This document shows, one piece after another, positions 19,800 to 30,042 of a stretch of 64,000 bases of DNA. The notes below the pieces were generated by a model. That model saw only the letters and a program-made list of their open reading frames with translations, was not told where the DNA came from and did no database searches. The translations under genes and the position numbers were made by a program. The DNA comes from an uncultured Kiritimatiellota bacterium. Its GTDB lineage: Bacteria; Verrucomicrobiota; Kiritimatiellia; RFP12; DVOR01. The DNA is taken from positions 1-64,000 of the forward strand of contig CALXSE010000010.1 of NCBI GenBank assembly GCA_944391085.1, given 5' to 3'. Each line of letters begins with the position of its first letter. Position 1 is the first letter of the stretch.

Positions 19800-20227
19800 G
19801 GCGCGGCCTCCTTGGGCACAAAGGAGATGCCCTTGTTGAGTTCCTTGATGAAGGCCGGCGCGATGCGCACGCGCGGCTTGAGCACGTTCCCCCTCTCCGG
19901 GTCGGGCGCGCCGCCCTCCTCGAACGTCCCGGAGATGGAAAGCTGCATCGTGAAGAGGTTCTGGAAGGCCACGCTGTCGCCCTGCCGCAGGATCTCCTTC
20001 ACCGCCTCATGGACCTCCTGCTGCACGAACATCACCGTCGCTGCGTTCAGCAACGGCGACCGCGCCGCCACATACGCCGCCAGTTCCTCTTGCGAATAGG
20101 TCTTGCGCGTCACCGGGTGGGCGCACCACTGCCGCCGCCCCTGCGCGTCCGGCGGCGTCGGGTGCACCACGTAGCGCACGCCGGCCGGCGCCTCCCGATT
20201 GCCCTGCTTGTTCCGTTCTTCGGCCAT
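19796..20227 (-). CDS. HU/IHF-like DNA-binding domain protein (tentative)
   Basis: A 143-residue protein that I recognise only at fold level. Residues about 42-110 (YSQEELAAYVAAR, then EVHEAVKEILRQGDSVAFQNLFTMQLSISG) resemble the HU-like domain found in many Bacteroidetes and PVC proteins, in which a two-helix dimer unit precedes a beta-arm. The N terminus (RRQWCAHPVTRKTYS) is unlike HU. It could be a nucleoid or regulatory protein. It is the first gene of the efflux operon and overlaps the channel gene by ATGA. The start at 20227 is chosen because the longer frame begins inside the promoter region. Confidence 0.5.
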   Translation of the reverse strand: MAEERNKQGNREAPAGVRYVVHPTPPDAQGRRQWCAHPVTRKTYSQEELAAYVAARSPLLNAATVMFVQQEVHEAVKEILRQGDSVAFQNLFTMQLSISGTFEEGGAPDPERGNVLKPRVRIAPAFIKELNKGISFVPKEAAP

Positions 20228-20251
20228 GGCCAATCCTCGATTTCTGGCGCC

Positions 20252-20257
20252 AGTATA
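20252..20257 (-). promoter_or_regulatory. -10 box of the efflux operon
   Basis: TATACT on the minus strand lies 24 bases before the HU-like start codon, so the leader would be about 18 bases. Confidence 0.5.
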
Positions 20258-20294
20258 ACCCCCGCCCCATCCGCCTGTCAACCCCCTTTTCCGC

Positions 20295-20309
20295 TTAGAG
20301 CCGCTCTAA
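20295..20309. promoter_or_regulatory. Palindromic candidate operator in the divergent promoter region
   Basis: TTAGAGC-C-GCTCTAA is a perfect 7-1-7 inverted repeat between the efflux operon and the GT2 gene. A half-site GCTCTAA recurs at 20347-20353. It is shaped like a site for a dimeric repressor, but no regulator gene identifies the binding protein. Confidence 0.4.
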
Positions 20310-20419
20310 TGGCGTCTACAGTCCGCTGATGGCAGCCGTTACACCCGCTCTAACCCTGCGGGCGTCAGGAGGCACTGCCGCGGCGGCGGCGCGGGGCGGG
20401 GGACAACGCGGGCCGTTTT

Positions 20420-20428
20420 TGGTATAGT
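20420..20428 (+). promoter_or_regulatory. Extended -10 promoter of the GT2-ftsH-purN unit
   Basis: TGGTATAGT lies 35 bases before the GT2 ATG. An AGGAG ribosome-binding site follows in the leader. Confidence 0.65.
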
Positions 20429-20463
20429 GGAGGTTTCAACAGTGAGATTTCCAGGAGATCGCC

Positions 20464-21399
20464 ATGCCGAAAGTCGCCATCCTGTTGCCGTGCTACAACG
20501 AATCGCTCACCATCGAGAAGGTGGTGAGGGACTTCCGCGCCCAGTTGCCGGACGCGGACATCTGGGTCTACGACAACAACAGCACGGACGGCTCCGGCGA
20601 CCTGGCCCGCGCCGCCGGCGCGAAGGTCCGCCGCGTCGTCCAGCAGGGCAAAGGCCACGTGGTGCGCCGCATGTTCCAGGAGATCGAGGCCGACGTCTAC
20701 GTGATGGTCGACGCCGACGACACCTACCCCGCCGACGAGGTGCAGAAGCTCATCCAGCCCATCCTCGACGGCGAGGCCGACATGGTCAACGGCGACCGCC
20801 TCTCCTCCACCTACATGACCGAGAACAAGCGCCCCGGGCACAACTTCGGCAACACGCTCGTCTGCACCCTCATCCGCCTGCTGTGGGGCCAGCGCGTGCA
20901 CGACGTGATGACCGGCTACCGCGCCTTCTCGCGCATGTTCGTCAAAAGTTGCCCCGTCCTCGCCAACGGCTTCGAGATCGAGACGGAGATGACCCTGCAC
21001 ACCCTCGACAAGCGCATGAGCCTCATCGAGGTGCCCGTGCAGTACCGCGACCGCCCGGCGGGCTCCTTCTCCAAGCTCAACACGGTGCGCGACGGCATCC
21101 GCGTGCTGCTGACGATTTTCAACCTCTTCCGCTTCTACCGCCCCGAGCTCTTCTTCGGGACGGTCGGGCTGGTGCTGCTCCTGGCCTCCGCGGGCCTCTT
21201 CGTCCCCGTGCTGGCCGAGTACTTCGACACCGGCCTGGTGCCGCGCATCCCCACGCAGATCTTCTCGGGCTTCCTGGCCATCGCCGGCCTGCTCTCCTTT
21301 GGCGTGGGCCTCATCCTGGGCGCGTGCAAGAAGCAGTCCGACCAGATGTTCGAGATCCTCGTGTCCCAGGAACGCGGGCGCGACGTGCAGAGGAGCTAA
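20464..21399 (+). CDS. GT2 glycosyltransferase, polyprenyl-phosphate mannosyltransferase-like
   Basis: A 311-residue family 2 glycosyltransferase. Residues 1-220 form the GT-A fold with LLPCYNES near the N terminus, the nucleotide-binding DADD motif (MVDADDTYPADEV, about residues 82-94) and a conserved FEIETEM segment. Two C-terminal membrane helices (about 230-255 and 262-285) resemble those of dolichol/polyprenyl-phosphate mannose synthases and GtrB. It probably loads a sugar from a nucleotide donor onto polyprenyl phosphate on the cytoplasmic face of the inner membrane. The acceptor and sugar are not determined by the sequence. It starts a plus-strand unit that includes ftsH-cmk, 6 bases downstream. 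Confidence 0.85.
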   Translation: MPKVAILLPCYNESLTIEKVVRDFRAQLPDADIWVYDNNSTDGSGDLARAAGAKVRRVVQQGKGHVVRRMFQEIEADVYVMVDADDTYPADEVQKLIQPILDGEADMVNGDRLSSTYMTENKRPGHNFGNTLVCTLIRLLWGQRVHDVMTGYRAFSRMFVKSCPVLANGFEIETEMTLHTLDKRMSLIEVPVQYRDRPAGSFSKLNTVRDGIRVLLTIFNLFRFYRPELFFGTVGLVLLLASAGLFVPVLAEYFDTGLVPRIPTQIFSGFLAIAGLLSFGVGLILGACKKQSDQMFEILVSQERGRDVQRS

Positions 21400-21405
21400 G
21401 CCCAA

Positions 21406-24133
<2,728 letters not shown>

Positions 24134-24141
<8 letters not shown>

Positions 24142-24748
24142 ACTCCGCCTCGCCGTCCTCGGCTCCGGCTCCGGCTCCAACATGCAGTCCATCCTCGACG
24201 CCATCCGCGCCGGGACGCTCGACGCCGAGGTCGTCTGCGTCCTGGCCGACGTCGAGGGCGCCTTCATCCTCGAACGCGCCCGCCGCGCCGGCATCCCCGC
24301 CCGCTTCCTCTCCGCCGCCCCCTTCAAGACCAAGCTCGAGGGCCCCGCCGAGGACGCCTACATCCACGCCATCCGCGAGGCCGGCGCCGACACCGTCGTC
24401 CTCGCCGGCTTCATGCGCATCGTCAAGCCCGGCCTCCTCGCCGCCTTCCCCGGCCGCGTCCTCAACATCCACCCCGCCCTCCTCCCGGCCTTCCCCGGCC
24501 TCCACTCCTGGAAGCAGGCCCTCGACTACGGCGCCAAGGTCGCCGGCTGCACCGTCCACTTCGTCGACGCCGGCACCGACAGCGGCCCCATCATCGTCCA
24601 GCGCGCCGTCCCCATCCTCGAAGGCGACACCCCGGAGACCCTCCACGCCCGCATCCAGGAACAGGAACACCTCGCCTACCCCGAGGCGCTCCGCCTCCTC
24701 GCCGCCGGCCGCCTCACCCTCTCCGGCCGCCGCGTGGCCGTCCAATGA
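24134..24748 (+). CDS. purN: Phosphoribosylglycinamide formyltransferase
   Basis: A 204-residue cytoplasmic enzyme that transfers the formyl group of 10-formyltetrahydrofolate to glycinamide ribonucleotide in purine synthesis. The N-terminal Rossmann-like loop [14 protein letters not shown], the catalytic segment [18 protein letters not shown] (His in the HPALLP motif) and the folate-site Asp in [13 protein letters not shown] are all present. Length is normal for PurN. The ATG overlaps the ftsH-cmk stop by 8 bases, so the two are translationally coupled, placing pyrimidine and purine nucleotide enzymes together. Confidence 0.95.
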
Positions 24749-24763
24749 GCGGCGCGCCCACGC

Positions 24764-24795
24764 AAAGCCCGCGCCGCCGCGGCGGCGCGGGCTTT
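24764..24795 (+). terminator. purN terminator
   Basis: A near-perfect inverted repeat AAAGCCCGCGCCGCC/GGCGGCGCGGGCTTT ends in a short T stretch 15 bases after purN. It abuts the -10 box of the next gene, so terminator and promoter share sequence. Confidence 0.75.
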
Positions 24796-24796
24796 G

Positions 24797-24805
24797 TGCT
24801 ATACT
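24797..24805 (+). promoter_or_regulatory. Extended -10 promoter of the nucleotide-sugar dehydrogenase
   Basis: TGCTATACT lies 30 bases before the ATG, directly after the purN terminator stem. Confidence 0.7.
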
Positions 24806-24835
24806 AACGGCAACGTTGCTGAAAGGATCGCGCAC

Positions 24836-26125
24836 ATGGACAAGATCGCCGTCGTTGGATTGGGTTACGTTGGGCTGCCGCTCTGCCTGCAATTCTCCCG
24901 CTCGGGCGTGGACGTCACGGGCATCGACGTCGACCGCCGCAAGGTCGACGCCGTGAACGCCGGGCAAAGCTACATCAAGCACATCCCCGCCGAAAGCATC
25001 GCCGAACAGATCCAAGAAGGCCACTTCCGCGCCACCGACGACTTCGCGGCCTGCGACGGCGTGGACGCCGTCATCATCTGCGTGCCCACGCCCCTCAACA
25101 AAAACCGCGAGCCCGACATCTCCTACATCACCGACACCGGCAAGGCCATCGCCCCCCACCTCCACAAGGGGATGCTCGTCTGCCTCGAATCCACCACCTA
25201 CCCCGGCACCACCGACGGCGAGCTCCGCGCCGTCCTCGAGCAGGGCAGCGGCCTCAAGGCCGGCACGGACTTCCACCTCGCCTTCAGCCCCGAACGCGAA
25301 GACCCCGGCAACCCCCACAGCGTCGTCGCCTCCATCCCCAAGGTCGTCGGCGGCTACACCCCCGCCTGCCTCGAGGCCGTCACCAAGCTCTACGCCAAGG
25401 CCATCCACACCCTCGTGCCCGTCTCCAGCTGCCGCGCCGCCGAGGCCGCCAAGATCACCGAGAACACCTTCCGCTGCGTGAACATCGCCCTCGTGAACGA
25501 GCTCAAGCAGGTCTACCAGGCCATGGGCATCGACGTCTGGGAGGTCATCGCCGCCGCCGCCACCAAGCCCTTCGGCTTCATGGCCTTCTACCCCGGCCCC
25601 GGCCTCGGCGGCCACTGCATCCCCATCGACCCCTTCTACCTCACCTGGAAGGCCCGCGAGTTCGGCCAGTACACCAAGTTCATCGAGCTCGCAGGCGAGG
25701 TCAACACCGCCATGCCCGACTGGGTCGTCGACCGCGTCGCCGAGGCCCTCAACGACCGCGCCAAGGCCGTCAAAGGCTCCAAAATCCTCATCCTCGGCCT
25801 CTCCTACAAGGCCAACGTCGACGACGACCGCGAGTCCCCCACCTACATCCTCATGGAAAAGCTCGAGGCCCGCGGCGCCACGGTGGACTACCACGACGAC
25901 TACCTCCCCACCATCCGCGAGACCCGCGAGCACCCCCACTTCGCCGGCCGCAAGTCCGTCCCCCTCACCCCCGAGACCCTCGCCGGCTACGACTGCGTCC
26001 TCATCGCCACCGCCCACAAAGACGTCGACTACGCCCTCGTCGCCGCCCATGCCGACCTCATCGTCGACACCCGCAACGCCATGGCCGCCCTCCCCACCAG
26101 GCCCGGACAGGTCTGGAAGGCCTGA
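24836..26125 (+). CDS. UDP-sugar 6-dehydrogenase (UDP-GlcNAc/WbpA-like)
   Basis: A 429-residue NAD-dependent dehydrogenase that oxidises C6 of a UDP-sugar to a uronic acid. The N-terminal Rossmann fold starts with VVGLGYVGLPLCLQF. The substrate-binding segment and catalytic cysteine are in PGPGLGGHCIPIDPFYLTWKA (Cys in GGHCIP), and the C-terminal NAD/sugar domain begins near ILILGLSYKANVDD. The GGHCIPIDPFYL form fits the UDP-N-acetylglucosamine dehydrogenase (WbpA/TviB) subgroup better than UDP-glucose dehydrogenase, but substrate choice is inferred. The start at 24836 has GAAAGGA upstream; the longer frame begins in the promoter. It supplies precursors for surface polysaccharide made by nearby glycosyltransferases. 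Confidence 0.9.
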   Translation: MDKIAVVGLGYVGLPLCLQFSRSGVDVTGIDVDRRKVDAVNAGQSYIKHIPAESIAEQIQEGHFRATDDFAACDGVDAVIICVPTPLNKNREPDISYITDTGKAIAPHLHKGMLVCLESTTYPGTTDGELRAVLEQGSGLKAGTDFHLAFSPEREDPGNPHSVVASIPKVVGGYTPACLEAVTKLYAKAIHTLVPVSSCRAAEAAKITENTFRCVNIALVNELKQVYQAMGIDVWEVIAAAATKPFGFMAFYPGPGLGGHCIPIDPFYLTWKAREFGQYTKFIELAGEVNTAMPDWVVDRVAEALNDRAKAVKGSKILILGLSYKANVDDDRESPTYILMEKLEARGATVDYHDDYLPTIRETREHPHFAGRKSVPLTPETLAGYDCVLIATAHKDVDYALVAAHADLIVDTRNAMAALPTRPGQVWKA

Positions 26126-26137
26126 CCCCGCACGCCC

Positions 26138-26184
26138 GGCGGTTTGGCGGCGGGCCGGCCTGGCACGCGGGCGCGCCAACCGCC
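26138..26184 (+). terminator. Possible terminator hairpin after the UDP-sugar dehydrogenase
   Basis: Arms GGCGGTTtGGCG and CGCCAACCGCC pair over 11 bases with one bulge. There is no T-run, so it may instead be a processing or stabilising hairpin. Confidence 0.35.
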
Positions 26185-26221
26185 CAGGCCCCCTCCCCCT
26201 CGTGACCGAAAGGAGCACTCC

Positions 26222-27826
26222 ATGAAGATCGTCATCATCGGCGGCGTGGCCGCGGGGGCGAGCGCCGCGGCCAGGCTCAGAAGGCTCGACGAGACCGCCG
26301 AGGTCACGCTGATCGAACGGGGGCCGGCGATCTCCTACGCCAACTGCGGCCTGCCCTACCACGTGGGGGGCGTCATTCCGGACCGGGACGACCTGCTCGT
26401 GATGTCGGCCTCGGGCTTCCGCAAACGCTTCGACGTGGACGTGCGCGTGGGCTGCGAGGCCACGGCCATCGACCGCGCGTCCAAGACCGTCGCCGTGCGC
26501 GGCGCAGACGGCGTGGAGGAAGCGTTGCCCTACGACCGCCTGCTCCTGGCCACCGGCGCGTTGCCCATCCAAATCCCCCTCCCCGGCCTGCCGGACGAAC
26601 GCCGCTTCCCGCTGCTCTCGCTCGCGGACATGGATCGCCTCATCGCCGCCGCGCGGGGCGCAAGGTCCGCCCTCGTCGTCGGCGGCGGGGCCATCGGCGT
26701 GGAGACGGCGGAGAACCTGGCCCGCCGCGGCCTCAAGACCTCCCTCGTGGAGAAGGCCCCGGGCCTCCTCCCCGCGATGCTCGACCCCGAGATGGCCACC
26801 TGGGCCGAAGACGCCCTCCGCGCCGCGGGCGTGGACGTCCACGCCGGCCGCACCGCCGCGGCCTGGGCGGATGGCGCCGCGACGCTCGACGACGGGACCG
26901 CCCTCCCCGCCGACCTCGTCGTCATGGCCCTTGGCGTGCGCCCGAACAGCGCCCTCGCCGAAGCCGCCGGGCTCGCCCTCGGCCCGCGCGGCCACATCGC
27001 GGTGGACGCCTGCCTGCGTACCTCCGACCCGGACATCCTCGCCGCCGGCGACGCGGCGGCGGTAGCGGGCGCCGCCATCGCCCTCGCCGGCCCCGCGAAC
27101 AAGCAGGGGCGCGTCGCGGCGGCCAACCTGCTCGGCGGCTCCGTCGCCTACGGCGGCGCCCAGGGCGCGGCCATCGTGAAGCTCGGCGCGCAAGGCGCCG
27201 CGGCGGTGGGGCAGACCGAGCGCGCAGCCAGGGCCGCCGGCACGCCCTGCGCCGTGCTTTACGCCCACCCGCTGAACCACGCGGGCTACTATCCCGGCGC
27301 CGCGCCCCTGCACCTCAAGCTCGTCATCGGCGCGGCTGGGGAAATCCTTGGCGCGCAGGCCGTCGGCCCGGAGGGGGCGGACAAGCGCATCGACGTCATC
27401 GCCACGGCCATGCGCCTGGGGCTGCCCGCCGCCGCGCTCGCCGGGCTCGACCTCTGTTACGCCCCTCCCTTCGGCGCGGCCAAAGACCCCGTGAACATCC
27501 TCGGGATGCTCGCCGGGAACGCCGCCGAAGGCCTCACCCGCCCCATCACGCCCGGGGAGATCCCCGAGGGCGCCTTCCTGCTGGACGTGCGCGAGCCGGC
27601 GGAGTTCGCGGCGGGGACGATCCCCGGCGCGGTGAACATCCCCCTCGGCGACCTGCGCGGCAGGCTCGGCGAGCTGCCCGGGGGCCGGCCCATCGCCGTC
27701 TTCTGCAAGGTCGGGCAGCGCGGCTACTTCGCCGAACGCATCCTGGCCCAACGGGGCTTCGACGTCCGCAACCTCTCCGGCGGCTACACCACGTGGCTCG
27801 CCTGCAAGCAGGCGGGGCTCCTGTGA
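26222..27826 (+). CDS. CoA-disulfide reductase with C-terminal rhodanese domain
   Basis: A 534-residue flavoprotein. The N-terminal FAD site (IVIIGGVAAGASAAARLRR), redox Cys in SYANCGLPYHVGG, the NAD(P)H site VVGGGAIGVETAENLARRG and the FAD motif DILAAGDAAAV identify a CoA-disulfide reductase or polysulfide reductase of the pyridine-nucleotide disulfide family. The last about 90 residues are a rhodanese domain with active-site Cys in VFCKVGQRGYFAERIL. The fusion is known to reduce CoA persulfide or polysulfide and so links thiol balance to sulfur metabolism. GAAAGGAG precedes the ATG. The downstream GT4 starts at a GTG that overlaps this stop codon. Confidence 0.9.
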   Translation: MKIVIIGGVAAGASAAARLRRLDETAEVTLIERGPAISYANCGLPYHVGGVIPDRDDLLVMSASGFRKRFDVDVRVGCEATAIDRASKTVAVRGADGVEEALPYDRLLLATGALPIQIPLPGLPDERRFPLLSLADMDRLIAAARGARSALVVGGGAIGVETAENLARRGLKTSLVEKAPGLLPAMLDPEMATWAEDALRAAGVDVHAGRTAAAWADGAATLDDGTALPADLVVMALGVRPNSALAEAAGLALGPRGHIAVDACLRTSDPDILAAGDAAAVAGAAIALAGPANKQGRVAAANLLGGSVAYGGAQGAAIVKLGAQGAAAVGQTERAARAAGTPCAVLYAHPLNHAGYYPGAAPLHLKLVIGAAGEILGAQAVGPEGADKRIDVIATAMRLGLPAAALAGLDLCYAPPFGAAKDPVNILGMLAGNAAEGLTRPITPGEIPEGAFLLDVREPAEFAAGTIPGAVNIPLGDLRGRLGELPGGRPIAVFCKVGQRGYFAERILAQRGFDVRNLSGGYTTWLACKQAGLL

Positions 27827-28926
27827 GAATCGTCCAGATCCTGCCCTCGCTCAACGACGGCGGCGTGGAGCGCGGCGTGGTGGACAGCAACCGCCTCTAC
27901 GTCCGCGCGGGCCACGAGAGCGTCGTGATCTCCGCCGGCGGCCGGCGCGTCGCCCAGATCGAGGCCGACGGCGGCCGGCACGTCGCGCTCGACGTCCGCT
28001 CCAAGAACCCGCTCACCGCCCCCTTCCGCGCCTGGGCCCTCCGCCGCGCCCTCCGCGCGATCCGCCCCGACCTCGTCCACTTCCGCAGCCGCGTCCCCGG
28101 CTGGCTCACGCTCTGGGCCAACCGCCCGCTCGGCCTCCCCACCGTCTCCACGATGCACGGGCTGAACCACCCCGGGCCCTACAGCAGCGTGATGGTGCGG
28201 GCCGACCGCGTCATCTGCGTCTCCACCGCCGGGCGCGCCTTCGTCCGCGAGCACTACCCGTGGGTGCCCGAGGCGCGCCTTTCCGTCATCCCCCGCGGCG
28301 TCGACCTGGAGACCTTCGACCCCGCCCGGCTCGACGCCGCGTGGCAGGCCGCCTTCCGCAGGCGGTGGGGGCTGGAGGGCAGGTTCGTCGCCCTCGTCGT
28401 CGGGCGCGTCTCCCGCCTCAAGGGCGTGGACGTCCTCATCCGCGCCGTGGCCGAGCTCAAGGACGCCTGGCCCGAGCTCGCCGCCCTCGTCGTCGGCGGC
28501 CCGCAGAAGCACCAGGAAGGCTATCTCGACGAGCTCCGGGCCCTCGCCCGCGACCTCGGCGTGGGGGATCGCGTCGTCTTCGCCGGCAGCCAAAGCCACA
28601 TCCCCGAGATCGACGCGCTGGCCGACGTCCTCTGCTCCTGCAACGTCAGCAAGCCCGAGAGCTTCGGACGCACCGTCGCCGAGGCCCTCGCCATGGAGAC
28701 CCCCGTCGTCGCCGCGGCCCACGGCGGCGTCCTCGACATCGTGCGCGACGGCCTGGACGGCTTCCTCGTGCCGCCCGGCGACCCCCACGCCCTGGCCCAG
28801 GCCCTGCTCCGCATCCGCGGCGCGTCCTTCGGCCCCCTGCGCCCCCACATCGCCGAGCGCTTCACCGCCGAACGCATGGCCGCCGACACCCTCGCCCTCT
28901 ACGCCGACCTCCTCGCCGCGCGCTAG
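27823..28926 (+). CDS. GT4 glycosyltransferase
   Basis: A 367-residue GT-B glycosyltransferase of family 4. The N-terminal half starts at VRIVQILPSLNDGGVERGV and carries SRVPGWLTLWANRP. The nucleotide-sugar domain holds IPRGVDLETFDP, VVGRVSRLKGVDVLIRAV and the E-x7-E region in SFGRTVAEALAMETPVVAA. It adds a sugar to a growing surface polysaccharide or lipid-linked oligosaccharide at the inner membrane. No donor can be read from the sequence. I chose the GTG at 27823, which overlaps the previous stop (GTGA), because upstream residues in this frame lie inside the CoA-disulfide reductase gene. Confidence 0.85.
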   Translation: MRIVQILPSLNDGGVERGVVDSNRLYVRAGHESVVISAGGRRVAQIEADGGRHVALDVRSKNPLTAPFRAWALRRALRAIRPDLVHFRSRVPGWLTLWANRPLGLPTVSTMHGLNHPGPYSSVMVRADRVICVSTAGRAFVREHYPWVPEARLSVIPRGVDLETFDPARLDAAWQAAFRRRWGLEGRFVALVVGRVSRLKGVDVLIRAVAELKDAWPELAALVVGGPQKHQEGYLDELRALARDLGVGDRVVFAGSQSHIPEIDALADVLCSCNVSKPESFGRTVAEALAMETPVVAAAHGGVLDIVRDGLDGFLVPPGDPHALAQALLRIRGASFGPLRPHIAERFTAERMAADTLALYADLLAAR

Positions 28927-28956
28927 TTGCAACCACCGCCGAAAGTATGGCATACT
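28927..28956 (+). promoter_or_regulatory. Promoter of the DUF3332 pair
   Basis: TTGCAA (28927-28932), an 18-base spacer and CATACT preceded by TGG (28948-28956) form a promoter 42 bases before the first lipoprotein gene. Confidence 0.65.
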
Positions 28957-28998
28957 AATGGCGTTTTGCGAGACCCACCCGCAGAAAGGAAAAGAGAA

Positions 28999-29448
28999 AT
29001 GAAGAAGATGGTTTATGGCGCGGCCGCCGCGCTCGTCCTCATGGCCACCGGCTGCACCGGCTCCTTCCAGCTCGTCCAGGCCGTCCACCGCTGGCACACC
29101 GACTTCGAGAACCCCTGGACCGACGAAGTCTGCTACCTCGTCGCCTGCATCCTCCCCATCTACGCCGCCGCCTGGGTCGTCGACACCGTCTTCCTCAACT
29201 CCGTCGAGTTCTGGATCGGCCAGAACCCCATCTCCGTCAAGACCGCCGACGCCACCCTCACCCGCACCGGCGAGAACACTGCCCTCCTCGCCAGCGACGC
29301 CACCGGCGAGACCTACACCCTCACCCGCACCGGCGACAACGCCTACACCCTCACCGATGCCCAGGGCAACACCCTCGACTGCACCGTCCAGGGCTCCCTC
29401 CTCACCATGACCGACGCCAACGGCTTCAGCCGCACCGTCCTGCTCTGA
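28999..29448 (+). CDS. DUF3332 lipoprotein, first copy
   Basis: A 149-residue lipoprotein of unknown function. The signal sequence ends in a lipobox (ATGC, Cys19). It has the family pattern of CTGSF, a tryptophan/asparagine stretch (WHTDFENPWTDEV), a hydrophobic helix (LVACILPIYAAAWVVDTVF), then NSVEFWIGQNP. A threonine-rich beta C-terminal region follows (TLTRTGENTALLASDATGETY). I recognise it as DUF3332-like. It is likely held in a membrane facing the periplasm. The adjacent gene encodes a paralogue, and a stable hairpin lies between them. GAAAGGAAAAGAG precedes the ATG. Confidence 0.75.
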   Translation: MKKMVYGAAAALVLMATGCTGSFQLVQAVHRWHTDFENPWTDEVCYLVACILPIYAAAWVVDTVFLNSVEFWIGQNPISVKTADATLTRTGENTALLASDATGETYTLTRTGDNAYTLTDAQGNTLDCTVQGSLLTMTDANGFSRTVLL

Positions 29449-29459
29449 GCCTGCCCCCC

Positions 29460-29488
29460 TTCGGGCCGGGGCCACCCCCCGGCCCGAA
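29460..29488 (+). other. Stable intergenic hairpin between the two DUF3332 genes
   Basis: TTCGGGCCGGGG, a CCACC loop, then CCCCGGCCCGAA make a perfect 12-bp stem. There is no T-run, so it is more likely an mRNA stability or processing element, or a leaky terminator, than a strong terminator. Confidence 0.5.
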
Positions 29489-29510
29489 CAACGACACGAA
29501 AGGCAACGAC

Positions 29511-29990
29511 ATGAAAAAAGCCGCATTCCTCACCCTCGCCGCCCTCACCCTCGGCCTCTCCACCGTCGGCTGCATCGGCGACAAGAACACCTTCTGCCTC
29601 TTCAACGGCGTCCTCAAGTGGAACAAGACCGCCAGCGACGAGATCTGGATCAACGAGCTCATCTTCCTGGGCCTCTGCATCATCCCCGTCTACCCCATCT
29701 GCCTCTTCGCCGACTCCCTCATCTTCAACTCCATCGACTTCTGGACCGGCGAGAACCCCATGTCCCAGCTCGTCGCCGGCACCGACGGCAACGGCAACGC
29801 CTATGCCATCACCCCCAACGGCGACGGCACCGCCACCTTCACCTACGGCGACCAGGTCTGCCTCCTCACCCCCACCGCCCAGGGCGTCACCCTCTCCCAG
29901 GACGGCGTCACCCTCGGCACCTACACCCAGAACGGCTCCCTCGTCACCTTCACCGCCGCCGACGGCACCACCCGCACCATCCTCCGCTGA
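29511..29990 (+). CDS. DUF3332 lipoprotein, second copy
   Basis: A 159-residue paralogue of the preceding gene. The signal ends at TVGC (Cys20), followed by LFNGVLKWN, the acidic segment DEIWINELIFLGLCIIPVYP, a hydrophobic stretch and NSIDFWTGENPMS. The C-terminal half (GNGNAYAITPNGDGTATFTY, then GTYTQNGSLVTF) is a repetitive beta region of about 70 residues shared with copy one in pattern but not in sequence. Function is unknown. The pair is probably co-transcribed and ends at the bidirectional terminator just downstream. Copy two keeps the family sequence more canonically than copy one. Confidence 0.78.
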   Translation: MKKAAFLTLAALTLGLSTVGCIGDKNTFCLFNGVLKWNKTASDEIWINELIFLGLCIIPVYPICLFADSLIFNSIDFWTGENPMSQLVAGTDGNGNAYAITPNGDGTATFTYGDQVCLLTPTAQGVTLSQDGVTLGTYTQNGSLVTFTAADGTTRTILR

Positions 29991-30012
29991 GCGAAGGCCC
30001 CGCGCCCAAACG

Positions 30013-30041
30013 AAAAGGCCGCCCCCACGGGCGGCCTTTTT
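30013..30041. terminator. Bidirectional terminator between DUF3332 and PHP genes
   Basis: AAAAGGCCGCCC, a CCAC loop, then GGGCGGCCTTTTT. A-run and T-run flank the stem, so it can end transcripts from both converging genes. Confidence 0.88.
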
Positions 30042-30042
30042 C

